NCBI GenBank assembly: GCA_034401795.1
Contig: CM067366.1
Location: forward strand, 79,679,647 to 79,743,646
DNA from: Chaetoderma sp. LZ-2023a
Lineage: Eukaryota > Mollusca > Caudofoveata > Chaetodermatida > Chaetodermatidae
Direction: 5' to 3'
Length of the DNA stretch: 64,000 nt
Positions 1-11,530 of the stretch are shown piece after piece. Position numbers and translations under genes: made by a program. Each line of letters starts with the position of its first letter. The stretch's first letter is position 1. Under the pieces are notes generated by a model. That model was not told where the DNA came from. It did no database searches and was given only the letters and a program-made list of their open reading frames with translations.

Positions 1-2610
1 CCCAAGTGGTTTCGGAGATTTTTAAAGACATTTCCTGAAATCGGCCGAAATCCAAAATGGCTGCTGGGCAAATTGGCTGATCGGGTTCATTTGAACAAAC
101 TTGGATCCTTATGCCCTAAAGGATGCTTCCTGCCACATATAATTGAAATCGGCCTGGTCTCAAGAAGATATTTTAAATTTCCCATTGCTTTAGCATGGGA
201 GCTTTTGCGAGAAAATTATCCAAGATGGCCACCAAACCGTTTATCGACAGTTTCGAAAATTGCAAATTTGAGCTCAGAATACCCAAAAACATATATAGAA
301 CCAATTTTGGCCTCAAAATCCATCAAATAAAAAAATCCAACATGTCCGCCAAACACACTACATTTTGATTGGCCCACGGCGGCCATGTTTTTTGACGGAG
401 CAACTTCCCTTGAACAAACTTTAAAGGCCCAAATTTTGGCCTGATCCATTCAGCGGTTCTGGAGGTTGTTTTCGGGAAAACTAGGTCATCCAAAATGGCT
501 GTCGAACCATTCGGTCCATCAAGTCATCTTAAAGAAGCTTGGCTTACCTCTTTGCCTAGATGAGTTATTTTAAATTTCTCATTGCTTTAGTATGGGAGCT
601 TTTGGCGGGAAAATGATCCACGATGGCTGCCAAACCATTTATCCGACAGTTTCGAAAATTGCAAATTTGAGATCAGAATACCCAAAAAACTATATTAAAC
701 CAATTTCGGCCTCAAAATCCATCAAATAAAAACATCCAATATGGCTGCCATACATGCTATATTTTGATTGGCCCACGGCGGCCATGTTTTTTGACGGATC
801 AACTTCTCTTGAACAAACTTTACTAATCATATCCGCCAAATTTCGGCCTGATCCCTTCAGCGGTTCTGGAGAAGTTATTTTCGCTAAAACTAGGTCAACC
901 AAGATGGCTGCCAAACTATTTGACCAATTAAGTTCCCTTGAACAAATTTGGTTGAGCTCTTGCCCTAGATCATATTTCATGAGGTTTCCTTCAATCCCTC
1001 AAGCAGTTTCGGAGAAGATTTTTAAAGACGTTTCTAAAAATCGGCAAAAATCCACAAAAAGGTGGGTAGCTCGAAAACCATTGAGCAGATCAAAAATAAA
1101 AATCAGCCTAAATCCAAGATGGCCGCCGGACAAATTGGCCGATCAGGTTCATTTGAACAAACTTAGACCTCTGTGCCCTATGAATGCTTCCTCCCAAATA
1201 TAAGTGAAATCGGCCCAGTGGTTCTTGAGAAGTCGTTTAAAGAATTCCCCATTGCTTTACTATGGGCCCATTGCTTTACTATGGGAGCCTATGGCGGGAA
1301 AACAAACCAAGATGGCAGCCAAAGCGTTTATCCGACAGTCTCGAAAGTGGCATATTTGAACTCGCCACACTGATAAGCATATATAAAGCAATTTTCGCCA
1401 TCAAAATACATCAAATACAAAAAAGCCAATATGACATAGAAACGCTGAATTTTGATTGGTTGATGGTGGCCATGTTTTTTAACGAACAAACTTCCCTTGA
1501 ACAAACTTGAAAGGCGCTTGGTCCTCAAGCATATTTACAAAATTTCAGCTCTATCCCTTCAGCGGTTCGGGAGTTGTTTTCATGAAAACTAGGTTATCCA
1601 AGATGGCCACCAAGCAAATCGGCCAATTAGGTTGCCTTGAACAAACTTGGGTCTACCATTGCCACAGATTATGTGTTATGAGTTTTGAATCAATTCCTCC
1701 AGCGGTTTCGGAGATTTTTGAGTGTTTCTAAAAATCAGCCATTTTGGCTGGCGCCCATCTTGGATTTTTACCGATCCGCTTCGTTTGAACAAACTTAGAT
1801 CTCTATGCCCTATGAATGCTTCCTCAACAATATAATTGAAATTGGCCCAGTGGATCTTGAGAAGAAGTTGTTTAAAGAATTCCCCATTGCTTTACTATGG
1901 GCCCATTGCTTTACTATGGGAGCCTATGGAGGGAAAACAAACCAAGATGGCAGCCAAACCGTTTATCCGATAGTCTCGAAAGTGGCATATTTGAACTCGC
2001 CACACTGATAAGCATATTTAAAGCAATTTTCACGATCAAAATACATCAAATACAAAAAAGCCAATATGACCAACAAACGCTAAATTTTGATTGGTTGATG
2101 GCGGCCATGTTTTTTAAAGTACAAACTTCCCTTGAACAAACTTGAATGGACCTTGGTCCCTAAGCATATTTACCAAATTTCAGACCTATCCCTTCAACGG
2201 TTCGGGAGAAGTCATTTTCGCGAAACTAGGTCATCCAAGATGGCCACCAGGCAAATAGCCCAATCAGGCTGCCTTGAACAAACTTGGGTCTACCGTTGCA
2301 ATAGATGATGTGTTATGAGTTTTGAATCAATTCCTCCAGCGGTTTCGGAGAAGATTTTTTAGTGTTTTTAAAAATCGGCTATTTTGGCCGGTGGCATCTT
2401 GGATTTTGGCCGATCGGCTTCATTTGAACAAACTTGAATTTCTATGCCCTAGGGATGCTTCCTGTCAAATATAATTGAAATCATCCCAGAGGTTCTTGAG
2501 AAGAAGTCGTTTTAAAGGAAAAGTTGATGGACGGACGGACAACGGACAGACACACGATGGACGGTCGCCACGACATAAGCTCACTTGGCCTTTCAGGCCA
2601 GGTGAGCTAA
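1..2610 (+). repeat. Type A AAGATGGC-core repeat element (left end outside window)
   Basis: Degenerate internal repeats of blocks such as CCAAGATGGCCGCC, CCCTTGAACAAACTTGG and GGTTCTTGAGAAG. It ends in TTGACGGACGGAC-like simple sequence, then a hairpin (GGCC-TTTCA-GGCC) and GTGAGCTAA at 2577-2610. A block of about 632 bp is duplicated inside (1180 and 1813). All open frames here are translations of the repeat and carry no known domain. Confidence 0.85.
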
Positions 2611-2611
2611 C

Positions 2612-3135
2612 AAGAACAAGGATCCATCCGACCAAATTTGGCTAAAATTGGTCCAGAGGTTCTCGAGTAATTTTTAATTTCCCATTGATTTACTGTCCTA
2701 TTGATTTACAGTGGGAGGAGTTCTTTGTGGAAAAAACCCCAAGATGACCATTAAACCATTTATCTGACAGTTTCAAATGTGGCAATTATTTGATATTTTC
2801 AAATCCAAGATTTTGACCATAAAAATTGACCAAGAAAAAATTTGGATAGAAGTTCTGGACGCTACCATGATAGGGTCCAACTAGTCAAATTGGCTTGAAA
2901 TATGTCAAGCAGCTAAGAAGCGCTTTGACAACTGCTGGTACATTTAACATAACATCTAAGATATTCACCCAAAAAATTGACCAATCAAAATTCTGAATAC
3001 ACTTTTTAAGCCTATCACCGTAGAATCCTCCCAGCCAAGCTTGATTAAAATCGGTCAATGGTTAATGAGTAGGCTTTTAAAGAAAATGTTAGACAGACAG
3101 ATGAGAGACGGACGATGGATGGTCTATTAGTTATT
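2612..3135 (+). repeat. Type B repeat fragment
   Basis: Two or three diverged copies of the type B unit (AAAATTGACCAATCAAAATTCTG ... TTGATTAAAATCGGTCAATGG ... TTAATGAGTAG), ending in GACAGACAGATG-like simple sequence. It lacks the clean terminal hairpin. Confidence 0.65.
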
Positions 3136-3235
3136 TCTGATTATTTGAGCATATAGGCTAAATTGTCTTAAATCCTGATGCAACTTTCTTTTTGTCATTC
3201 AGCACAGCAGACAAATCTTCAAATTATCATACTGC

Positions 3236-3612
3236 CATAATGGACCTTTCCAATCTTAGCTATGCCCCGCCCATCACTAACTAGGCTCCAACCACACCTT
3301 GTCGTATTTGGATTGATCGATCCCCAATTTCCTGAAAGCTATACAGGGAAGCTGTTGAATATTTTGTAACTAATTAGACTGGGTGCTGTTGCTGCCATAG
3401 GCAGCAACAGCGCCCAGTCAAATTAGTTTCAAAATATTCAACAGAATATTTATTAAATAGTAAAAGCAAACAATTTGTACAACAGCCCATAGACCATCTT
3501 CAAATATGCATTCGTGATGTACTTATCGACGTCATTCATTATGATGTCATTGTACACACCACGCAGTTCATTATGACGTCATATGATGGGTGGGTACTCT
3601 GGAAAGGTGAAT
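3236..3612 (+). mobile_element. H1 hairpin miniature element
   Basis: A non-coding element of about 370 bp with weak terminal inverted repeats (AATGGACCTTTCCA at left, TGGAAAGG at right). In the middle is a long imperfect palindrome (3353-3396 with 3400-3443) whose tip is GCAGCAACAGC-type sequence with a 3-nt loop. Other copies lie near 5548-5900, 8180-8600, 23651-24045 and 48742-49106. Confidence 0.75.
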
Positions 3613-4008
3613 TCGCGACATCACTCTAAAGCTCGTACTTCAACCCTTTAATGTTTTTACTAGCTTAGTGAATGCCCTATTGCAGACCACTGCAATAAGC
3701 TAGCCATATCAGTGATCAATTTCAAACATAGTCTCCTCGTGGCCTGCAAATGGACACTCCTCACAACCCGTGCCGAGCTGTTTTTAAATCGGTTTGGCCA
3801 TTAGATGGTTAAACTTCATAAGTCTTCATTGCAATAGCATAATAAATGCTCATCAAATTAGATAAATTAAGCACTTCTTACCTAAATTTATTTAATCCTA
3901 AATTAAAATTAGTTTCTGTGAAGTTACTATAAAATGGAGGTAACAATATGACATTATTCATTTTGGATGAAATAGTGTACGATATATATATATATATACA
4001 AAGCATAC

Positions 4009-4193
4009 CCATAGTCTGTCCATATGTCCAGAAAGCAGTCCACATAGTCTTGTCCAGGGTGTATCGTGAGCTCGTCCATCTTCATCCACCTCTCGTAGTT
4101 CCACTCTCTCAATAGCGCAGTGCTCTTCCAAGGATAATCTCAGACCGTGTGCACCAAGATACACAAAGATGGGATAAAAGCCAATTTGAGCAC
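4009..4193 (-). CDS. Candidate third exon of the same secreted protein
   Basis: 185 nt between acceptor ATTGCTTAG|GT and donor TATGG|GTATGC. The frame required by the 8794-8886 exon is open throughout: GAQIGFYPIFVYLGAHGLRL, then SLEEHCAIERVELREVDEDG, ending HMDRLW. The other frames contain stops. The right half is clearly richer in G+C than the flanks. Any further exons would lie to the left of the window. Another frame over the last 120 nt also looks protein-like (NYERWMKMDELTIHPGQ), so the reading is not settled. Confidence 0.35.
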
Positions 4194-4319
4194 CTAAGCA
4201 ATGAAGATATAAACTAAATACACAAACATATATATCTTTGATAGTGCTTCTGACCATGTAAACATCAAGCTGGCCACCTCTACAGCCGTATTCTGAAATG
4301 CTTTCATATGTGTTCTGGA

Positions 4320-4371
4320 CAATGGATCTTTCTAGTTTATCCAACCATCATATGATGTCATAATCAACAAT
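4320..4371 (+). mobile_element. H1 element, left part, interrupted by a type A element
   Basis: Matches the opening of the 48742-49106 and 8180-8600 H1 copies (TTTCTAGTTTATCCA ... CATATGATGTCATAATCAAC) and is cut off by the element that follows. The rest of the same copy resumes near 5544. Confidence 0.7.
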
Positions 4372-5543
4372 AGGCCCAAGGGGCCTGTATCGCTCACCTG
4401 GAGCATAGGCATTTCAACTAGAATGCTCTTTATCAACAAGATGGCCACCGAACCATTTATCCGACAGTTTCGAAAATTGCAAATTTGAGATCAGAATACC
4501 CAAAAACCAACTTCGGCCTCAAAATCCATCAAATAAAAGTCAACTATGGACACCAAACATGCTGTTTTGGTTGGCCCATGGTGTCCAGGTTTTTTGATGG
4601 ATCAACTTCCCTTGAACAAACAATGGCTCTTAGTCCCTAATCATATCTGCCAAATTTCGGCTCGATCCCTTCAGTGGTTCTGGAGAAGTTGTTTTCGCTA
4701 CAAGTAAGTCAACCAAGATGGCCACCTAACCATTTGACCAAGTTCCCTTGAACAAACTTGGTTCAGCGCTTGTCCTAAATCATATTTCATCAGGTATGCA
4801 TCAATCCCATAAGCGGCTTCGGAGAATATTTTTAGACGTTTCTAAAAATCAGCCAAAATCCAAGATGCCCACCAGTCCAATTGGCCGATCGGCTTCGTTT
4901 GAACAAACTTGAATCTCTACACCCTAAGGATGCTTCCTCCCACATATAATTGAAATTTCAAATCTGGCTCAGAATACCCCAAAACACATACAAAACCAAT
5001 TTGGGCCTCAAAATCCATCAAATAAAAACATCCAATATGGCCGCCAAACATGCTATATTTTGATTGGCCCATGGCGGCCATGTTTTTTGACGGATCAACT
5101 TCTCTTGAACAAACTTTAATGGACTGTAGGCCATAATCATATCTGCCAAATTTCGGCCCGATCCCTTCAGTCATTTTCGCTATAACTAGGTCAACCAAGA
5201 TGGCCGCCGAACCATTTGACCAATCAAGTTCCCTTGAACAAACTTGGTTCAGCTCTTCAGATCATATGTCATGCGATTTCCATCAATCCCCTAAGCGGTT
5301 TTGGAGAAGACTTTTAAAGACATTTCCTAAAATCGGCCTAAATCCAAGATGGCTGCCAGCCAAATTGGCCGATCAGGTTCATTTGAACAAAGTTGGATCC
5401 TGATGCCCTAAGGAAGCTTCCTGCAAAATATAATCAAAATTGGCCTAGTGGTGCTTGAGAAGAAGTCGTTTAAAGGAAAAGTTGACGGACGACGGACGGT
5501 CGCCATGGCATAAGCTCACTTAGCCATTCAGGCCAGGTGAGCT
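4372..5543 (+). mobile_element. Type A element inserted in an H1 element
   Basis: Begins AGGCCCAAGGGGCC ... TCGCTCACCTGG and ends with the GGCC hairpin and CCAGGTGAGCT. AACAAT is present on both sides (4366-4371 and 5544-5549), compatible with a 6-bp target duplication or a shared end. No protein-coding capacity. Confidence 0.75.
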
Positions 5544-5900
5544 AACAATGTGACCTGGAGGAGGATGTCAATTAATTAGAGCATGAATGACTCGATTTAA
5601 TCCATTTTAAACGCTAAATAGTCTGACACGTTGTACGAATTGAATGTCTTTAATATTTAATAAACAATATGTCTAATATTTCGAAACCAATTTGACTGAG
5701 CGCAGATGCTGCCATAGGCAGCAACAGCACCCAGTCAAATTAGTTTCAAAATATTCAACAGCTAACTTGCATAGTTTTCTGAAAATTGAGATTCAGTGAG
5801 TGTAAGGATCGATTGATCCCAAAATGTGCGAAGCATGGGTGGAGCTTAACTATGGATGGGCAAGGCATAGCTAAAACTGGAATGATCCATAGTATAGACT
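5544..5900 (+). mobile_element. H1 element, right part
   Basis: Resumes the copy broken at 4371: ATTTAATAAAC, the central palindrome (about 5680-5765, with the GCAGCAACAGC tip), then GGATCGATTGATCCC and AAAACTGGAATGATCCAT, the far terminal repeat. Confidence 0.7.
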
Positions 5901-5928
5901 ATATGGACAGATATAATACAAGAGGCCC

Positions 5929-7200
5929 AAGGGGCCTGTATCGATAACCCACTATGAACAAAATGATATGACCACTGGAAAAATTTACCAATCTAATTTC
6001 TGTGAAGAAGGTTTAGCCAAAATTTATTCAAATTGGCCCGCGATTAATAAGTAGTTTTTTATGATTTCCTCAGAAATCTGCAGAAAATCCATGTCCACCA
6101 AAAATGCTTAGGTTTGATTGATTCATGACGGACTTGTTTTTTCAAAGGTATCAACTTTTCATGTACAAATTTTAATGGCTTTTAGGCCCTAATGATATCT
6201 CCCAAATTTTGGCTCGATCCATTCAGCAGTTCTGGAGAAGTTATTTTCGCGAAAACTAGGTCATCCAAGATGGCCGTCAAAGCATTTGGCCAATAAAGTT
6301 CCCTTAAACAAACTTGGTTCAGCTGTTGCTCCAGATGATGTTTCATGCGTTTTGAATCGATCCACCATGCGGTTTCCAAGATTTTTAAAGACTGTTCTAA
6401 AAATCAACCAAAATCCAAGATGGCTGCTGAGCAAATTGCCCGATCAGCTTCCTTTAAACAAACCTGGCTCCCTACACCTTAAGGATGCTTCCAGCCAAAT
6501 ATACTTGAAATCGGCCAAGGAGTTCTCAAGAAGGCATCAAAAATTTCTTATTGCTTTAGTATGGGAGGTTTTGACAGGAAAAAGATCCATGATGGTCGCC
6601 AAACCGTTTATCCGACAGTTTTGAAAGTGACAAATCTGAAATCAGAATACCCAAAAAACTATATTCAAACCAATTTTGGCCTCAAAATCAATCGCCACCA
6701 TAACACTATATTTTGATTGCCCCATGTTTTTTTACGTATCAACTTCCCTTGAACAAATTTAATGGCCCTTAGCCGCTAATCATACCTCCCAAATTTCAAC
6801 CCAATCCGTTCAGTGGTTCCGGAGAAGTCGTACTTACGAAAACTAGGTCATCCAAGATGGCCGCTGAACTGTTTGGCCAATCAACTTCCCTTGAACAAAC
6901 TTGGTTCAACTCTTACCCCAGATGATATTTCATGAGTTTTGAATCGTTCCTTCAAGCGGTTTCGGAGATTTTTAAAGGCATTTCTAAAAATTGGGCAAAT
7001 CCAAGATGGCCGATGGCCAAATTGGCCGATCAGCTTCGTTTGAACAAACTTTAATCGATATACCCTAAGGATGCTTCCTGCAAAATATAATTGAAGTCTG
7101 ACCAATAGTTCTTGAGAAGTCGCTTAAAGAAACAGTTGACGGACGGACGGATGGTCGCCATGGCATAAGCTCACTCGGCCTTTCAGGACAGGTGAGCTAA
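5929..7200 (+). mobile_element. Type A element
   Basis: Starts AAGAGGCCCAAGGGGCCTG and ends GGACAGGTGAGCTAA after GACGGACGGACGG. The body has several AAGATGGCC(G/A)C cores. The start lacks the usual CGCTCACCTGG, so it is diverged. Confidence 0.75.
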
Positions 7201-8180
7201 TAATCCCGAGAATCTTATAGAACTGGCTTAACCCTTTCACTGATAAACTTCATGTATGTCATTTTCAAGTCAACCATACATGAAAACTGTTGAATATTTA
7301 GAAATTATTTTGACTATAAGCCATTGCTGCCTTAGACAGCAATGACTTCCAGTCTAATTAATTTTAAAACATTAAAATAAACTTTTTCAGGGATTTGGAG
7401 GTGAAAGGGTTAACCATTTAATGCTCAAATTTGGTCAGGAAAATCACAGCTCTTGCTTGTTGAATATCTATTTGCAGGGCAAATAAACCATTTTTGAAGA
7501 TGTACCACTAGGATGCCTAACTCGAGCCAGTAATGCGGATTACATTTTTAAAAACAGTCTTCTTTTGGCCTGCACATGGGCAGTCATTGAGAAAATGTTG
7601 TTATTTTCTCGCCCATTAACTCTTAGCATTCTGATGTCAAAATTTTCAAATTAAATTGAACGATGAACCGATGTTCATTTTTCAGCAAATTTGGTGGAAG
7701 ATGGTGCTGTCGCAGACAGCAACATCATCCACCAAAATTGTTAAAAAAAGGTACACCAGTTTATCTTTCAATTTAATTTGAAAATTTAAAATTTTGACAT
7801 CAGAGTGGTAAGGGTTAAAGGATTAAGTTACAATCCGGATTTGCTTCAAATCGTTTAGTCTAACACTAGTCATTGTCTGGAAATGGCCAAATTAACCTAC
7901 CAGTAGTTCCTATTTTCTATGGCGACGATTCTGGTATATTATTGATGAAAACTAAAGGATCACAAAATTGACAACATGCTTAGTCTTCGAATTATTAATT
8001 AAACTGTATTCTGAATCTGGTTCCAATCTGTTTAGCCTAACATTTGTTATTGTACGGAAGACATTTTGTGTGCGCGCAAAGACTCAATGCTATAGTCGAT
8101 GAATGGTGAGACGATAACAGACTTATATGTGATCAACTTCAACGTCAGACGATCAACCAGACAATCAAACATGTAAAGTA
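7201..8180. repeat. Gene-free stretch with two hairpin elements
   Basis: About 7275-7370 is a diverged H1-type palindrome with TTGCTGCC/GGCAGCAA-like arms. About 7622-7818 is an H3 element: AGCATTCTGATGTCAAAATTT ... TTTTGACATCAGAGTGG, with an inner palindrome around 7690-7745 built on TTTGGTGGA/TCCACCAAA. The remainder shows no feature I can name. Confidence 0.6.
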
Positions 8181-8600
8181 CACCAATTGACCTTTCCAGT
8201 TTATCCATCCATCATATGACGTCATAATCAACTACATGACGTGTAGGAAGATGTCATAATCAATTACACCATGAGTGACGTAGAAAGGTTCGTCACGAAT
8301 GCTTAATTGATGACGGACTAAGTGTTGTTGTACTAATAGTATGTCTTTACAATTTAATAAATATGCTGTTGAATATTTTGAAACTAATTTTATTGGGCGA
8401 TGTTGCTGCAATAGGCAGCAACAGCACCCAGTCAAATTAGTTTTAAAATATTCAACAACTAACTGTATAGTTTTCTGGAAATTGAGATTCAGACTTCAGA
8501 GAGTGCAGGGATCGATCGATCACAATGTGGGCGAAGTGTGGGTGGAGCGTAGCTAGAGATGGGCGGGCATACCTAAAACTGGATTCCTCCATTACAGTTT
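8180..8600 (+). mobile_element. H1 hairpin miniature element
   Basis: Opens GACCTTTCCAGTTTATCC. The central palindrome spans about 8358-8460 (GAATATTTTGAAACTAATTT and its complement around a GCAGCAACAGC tip). It then has GGATCGATCGATC and TAAAACTGGATTCC at the far end. A truncated palindrome half follows near 8605-8640. Confidence 0.7.
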
Positions 8601-8793
8601 ACAATCAAATTAGTTTCAAAATATTCAATAAATATTTTTCAAAAATTTTCATATCAGATCAGAAATATTGCAAGGTCTAATGAGCTAGTTGGTTCATCTT
8701 CCACATTTACATTAATTTCAAAACATTCAACATTTTAACTGTATGCTTGCGTTGAAATAGAGATTGGGAATGAAAGGTTACTCTAGTATTTAC

Positions 8794-8886
8794 CTTGTTC
8801 TGTACGTAACCGCCATATTCTCAATGGATGAACTACCGTGCTCGTTCTTGCAACGTGAATCACATGTGGGACTTCAAACTCACCCT
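8794..8886 (-). CDS. Candidate second exon of the same secreted protein
   Basis: 93 nt between a strong acceptor (TTGTTTTCAG|AG) and donor (ACAAG|GTAAAT). Only one frame is open, the one demanded by the exon at 15195-15357. Joined, it reads E-GEFEVPHVIHVARTSTVVHP followed by LRIWRLRTEQ. The PH-x2-HV ... PLR-x-W pattern vaguely recalls the start of mature alpha-L-iduronidase, and that family has an exon end near this point, but the next exon does not continue the likeness, so no name is given. Confidence 0.45.
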
Positions 8887-8999
8887 CTGAAAACAAGCAA
8901 TCATAACTAGATTGCGCAGTCACAGTTATGCCATCGCAAATCCCCATGCTTTTGCCAACTTTGACATTCGGGGTAACTAACATGACAAATTTATTTGAA

Positions 9000-9240
9000 T
9001 TCTGTCAACATTGACTTTTTAAACCCTAGCCCACCGCCTCCACCCTGCCGCCATCCTAAGGGTGGAGCCTAATGTAAATGTTGTCATATGGGTAACTCAC
9101 ATAAAAAATTTGATTGAATTCCACCAAATGGTTTTGGAGATAGCCAAACAGATGGATGAACAGACAGATGGAGACAGACAGACACACAGCCACAGGCTAT
9201 TGCAATATCCATATCTTGACACAGCTTTACAGTGATCGTT
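9000..9240. repeat. Type C repeat fragment
   Basis: Contains ATATGGGTAACTCACAT, TTGAATTCCACCAAATGG and TTTTGGAGATAGCC, the same unit seen in cleaner tandem form at 21036-21390. It ends in GACAGACAGATGG-like simple sequence. Confidence 0.55.
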
Positions 9241-9274
9241 TTTGGTCATGAAAATGTCTATTTTTGTTTAGTGA

Positions 9275-9385
9275 AGGTCCAATCGAGGGCCAAGAGAAAA
9301 CTTTTTGAAAGCTTACCAATGGAATGAGTGGCTCGTTTAACGAGCCAGACATTCCAGTGATACATTTTCAAAAGATCGGTCATTG
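9275..9385. repeat. H2 hairpin
   Basis: Inverted arms CCAATGGAATGAGTGGCTCG and its near complement meet at about 9340, flanked by the GGCCAAGAGAAAAC block typical of family H2. Confidence 0.65.
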
Positions 9386-9399
9386 TGACAACTAAATTA

Positions 9400-9777
9400 A
9401 ATATATATATTCTGAAAATCCAAGATGGCTGCCAAAAAATCCAACAATCAATATTCTTGTTTGATATGTTGAAGCCTACGCTCAACCGATCGTTCTACAC
9501 AAGTGTTGTTGAAATCAGGCGGTTGATTAATTATGAGTAGCGACTTCTAAAGGGTTTCAGAAAATGTTTGAAAAATTCAAGATGGCCACCAAAAAATTGA
9601 CCAATCAAAATTCTGTAGAGAAGTTCTAGAGTCTATCGCCATAGGAGCCTTCCAGCAAAATTTGGCTAAAATCATCCAAATGGTTTAGGACATAAGTAAA
9701 GATTTACTGATGGACAACTGCCGGATGGATGATGGACATGCATAAGTTCACAAGGTCATTCTGGTCAGGTGAGCTAA
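9400..9777 (+). repeat. Type B repeat fragment with terminal hairpin
   Basis: Contains two CCAAGATGGC/TTCAAGATGGCC cores with TTGACCAATCAAAATTCTG and ends CATTCTGGTCAGGTGAGCTAA. The left end is not defined. Confidence 0.65.
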
Positions 9778-10340
9778 TAATATTTCTTATTCTAAATACA
9801 TATAGTATCTTAAGTATGTGCCAGAGTTTGGCATCGAAGATACATGGACTTCCTCACAATTATCCTCAAATAATCGATAAATATCATACATGATTAAACA
9901 CACATCATTAACTGGTACTGCTTGTTTCAATGTCTTTTTAACAAGCTACCCTCGAGTAATTGTACAAATAATGTTGTGCGCTTTTAGTAAATGATGCTTT
10001 TACAATTGATTTGCCTTATTCTTAATTAATAGCAGCTAATTAGTGGGACTAAGGCTTTCACTCCAAAGGACCAGATATGGCAAGTTTTCTGAATAACCAT
10101 TTCAAGATCAACACAGATGGAACAGACTAGCTGGCAGTATTGTAGTATTATGCATATTTTGAAATTAAAGGGACTGGAAGCCACTACTGCCAAATAATTT
10201 TGCAACCTATAGATAGTGCAACTTTGGTTACGACATACCAAGAACTGTTCAATTAAGTAAATTTTCAGCTCCCTGTGTTTATTATCCGAGGCTGAAACTG
10301 CAATGGACCTATGAAGCTTCAACACAAATGGTAGGGGGGA
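9778..10340. other. No recognised feature
   Basis: AT-rich unique-looking sequence. Open frames here have no domain, splice-phase support or codon bias that I can see. Confidence 0.4.
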
Positions 10341-10830
10341 TATCATCACAAAACAGAATTTTCAAGATGACCGGATGACTCTAGCAGAAAAGTTGTATTT
10401 TGGAAATTTTTAAAACCATTAATTTCGAGTGCTATTCTACAGTTCTGCTTCAATGAAGGTATGGAGTATCAAATTAATCTGAAAATGATTTTCAAGATGG
10501 CCACCGATGACTGGTAACCATATTGGAATTAGAATAATCGTTGATTATGACATGTTTCCGCACCTGGCCAGGTTTAATATGGAGCTATAAAGCTTTAAAC
10601 CCAAAAATTAGAAGTAATGGTATCATCCAGAAAATGATTTTCAAGATGGCCACCAGTGCCGGGTAGCTGTAATCAATGTTGCATCATCGCCGATTTTCAT
10701 AGTTTTCTTTTCTCTGATCAAGTCCAATGAATCTTTGATATTATACAGTTAAACAGTATGAGAGTTATCATCTGGAAACAAGATGGCGACTGACCATATT
10801 GGAGCGACCATATCATCCATTTCAATAAGT
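10340..10830. repeat. Diverged copies of the 145-bp satellite unit
   Basis: Three or four units with ATCATCC(A)GAAAA, TTTTCAAGATGGCCACC and ATCATCG-CGATTTTCATAG at about 145-bp spacing. They are related to the cleaner array at 34.4-35.7 kb but strongly eroded. Confidence 0.6.
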
Positions 10831-11082
10831 TTCTTCCTCAGACCAAATCCATATTTTGTATTATCATCAATTTCAATAATTTCGTTCGTCAAACCTAGCC
10901 CAATAACTGTATGAAATATCAAATTATGGTAACTCGCTGTGTGGCAGAGACGAATGGAGGAAGAGTGAAATCCTTGTTTCACTAATCATAATGTGCACCT
11001 CCTGACATCGCGTCACGGCAAACATTGCCTTCCAGCCTTTTTGGAAACTGTAGATCCAACCTTTTTGGAAACTGGATTCCTG

Positions 11083-11530
11083 TGACTAAAAGACATGCCT
11101 GTATGACGCTACCTGTGTATCAACTGTATGCTGCACAACTGTAACAGCTGGGCAGTTTCGAAGGCAGTTCTAGATAAGCTTGATGCCAGTCACCGCAGAC
11201 ACCGTAGGACGATAAACCAACATCTCTGGTCGGAGAGTATCTTCTTCAACGATCAGTTCTACACTATGTTCAATACAATCCCACTGTCAGTGAAGGGGGC
11301 CCAACAAATATGGTCTATGTTCAGCCATGTGCTGAGAATGCCACGACACGTTTGCACAGAAAGCCTTGGAATTTCCTTTACTCAGTGGCAACATCTACAA
11401 AGCTCACTCAGGAGGCCAATGCACAAATCTGCTAAGTGTCCTATGTACCATCTAAAAGAAGGCGGATTAGGTACAGCGACGATTGAGAAGAACCAGGGAT
11501 AAAGACTCTCGCTGAAGACAAGAAACAGTC
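11083..11530 (+). pseudogene. Decayed non-LTR retrotransposon, C-terminal end of reverse transcriptase
   Basis: A 124-codon frame reads MLHNCNSWAVSKAVLDKLDA, SHRRHRRTINQHLW and WSMFSHVLRMPRHV. This is the post-catalytic region found in many LINE polymerases (L-x-G-C-x-W ... LD-x-x-HRR ... GHVLRM). The RT catalytic motifs are missing and the frame breaks off, so it is a remnant. It is unrelated to the LINE at 36.8 kb as far as can be judged by eye. Confidence 0.6.

Noticed and set aside
754-1203. 149-codon open frame in a type A element
   Set aside because: The same peptide blocks (KMAAK-FDQ, SLEQTW) recur in every type A copy in varying frames with stops. This is repeat translation, not a gene family.
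1-2610. CRISPR-like regular repeats
   Set aside because: The spacing is irregular, units are long and diverged, spacers are themselves repetitive and the host is eukaryotic.
3981-3998. TATATATA tract as a promoter
   Set aside because: A simple dinucleotide repeat with no gene start nearby in the right orientation.
4009-4131. Alternative frame reading NYERWMKMDELTIHPGQ as a separate exon, possibly iduronidase-like
   Set aside because: It looks protein-like and loosely recalls the WNFETWNEPD region of alpha-L-iduronidase, but the catalytic NEP is absent, a stop lies just upstream and its phase does not fit the neighbouring exons.
8794-8886. Naming the secreted gene IDUA
   Set aside because: Only a few residues match around PH-x2-HV and PLR-x-W, and the following expected segment was not found between 8794 and 4193.
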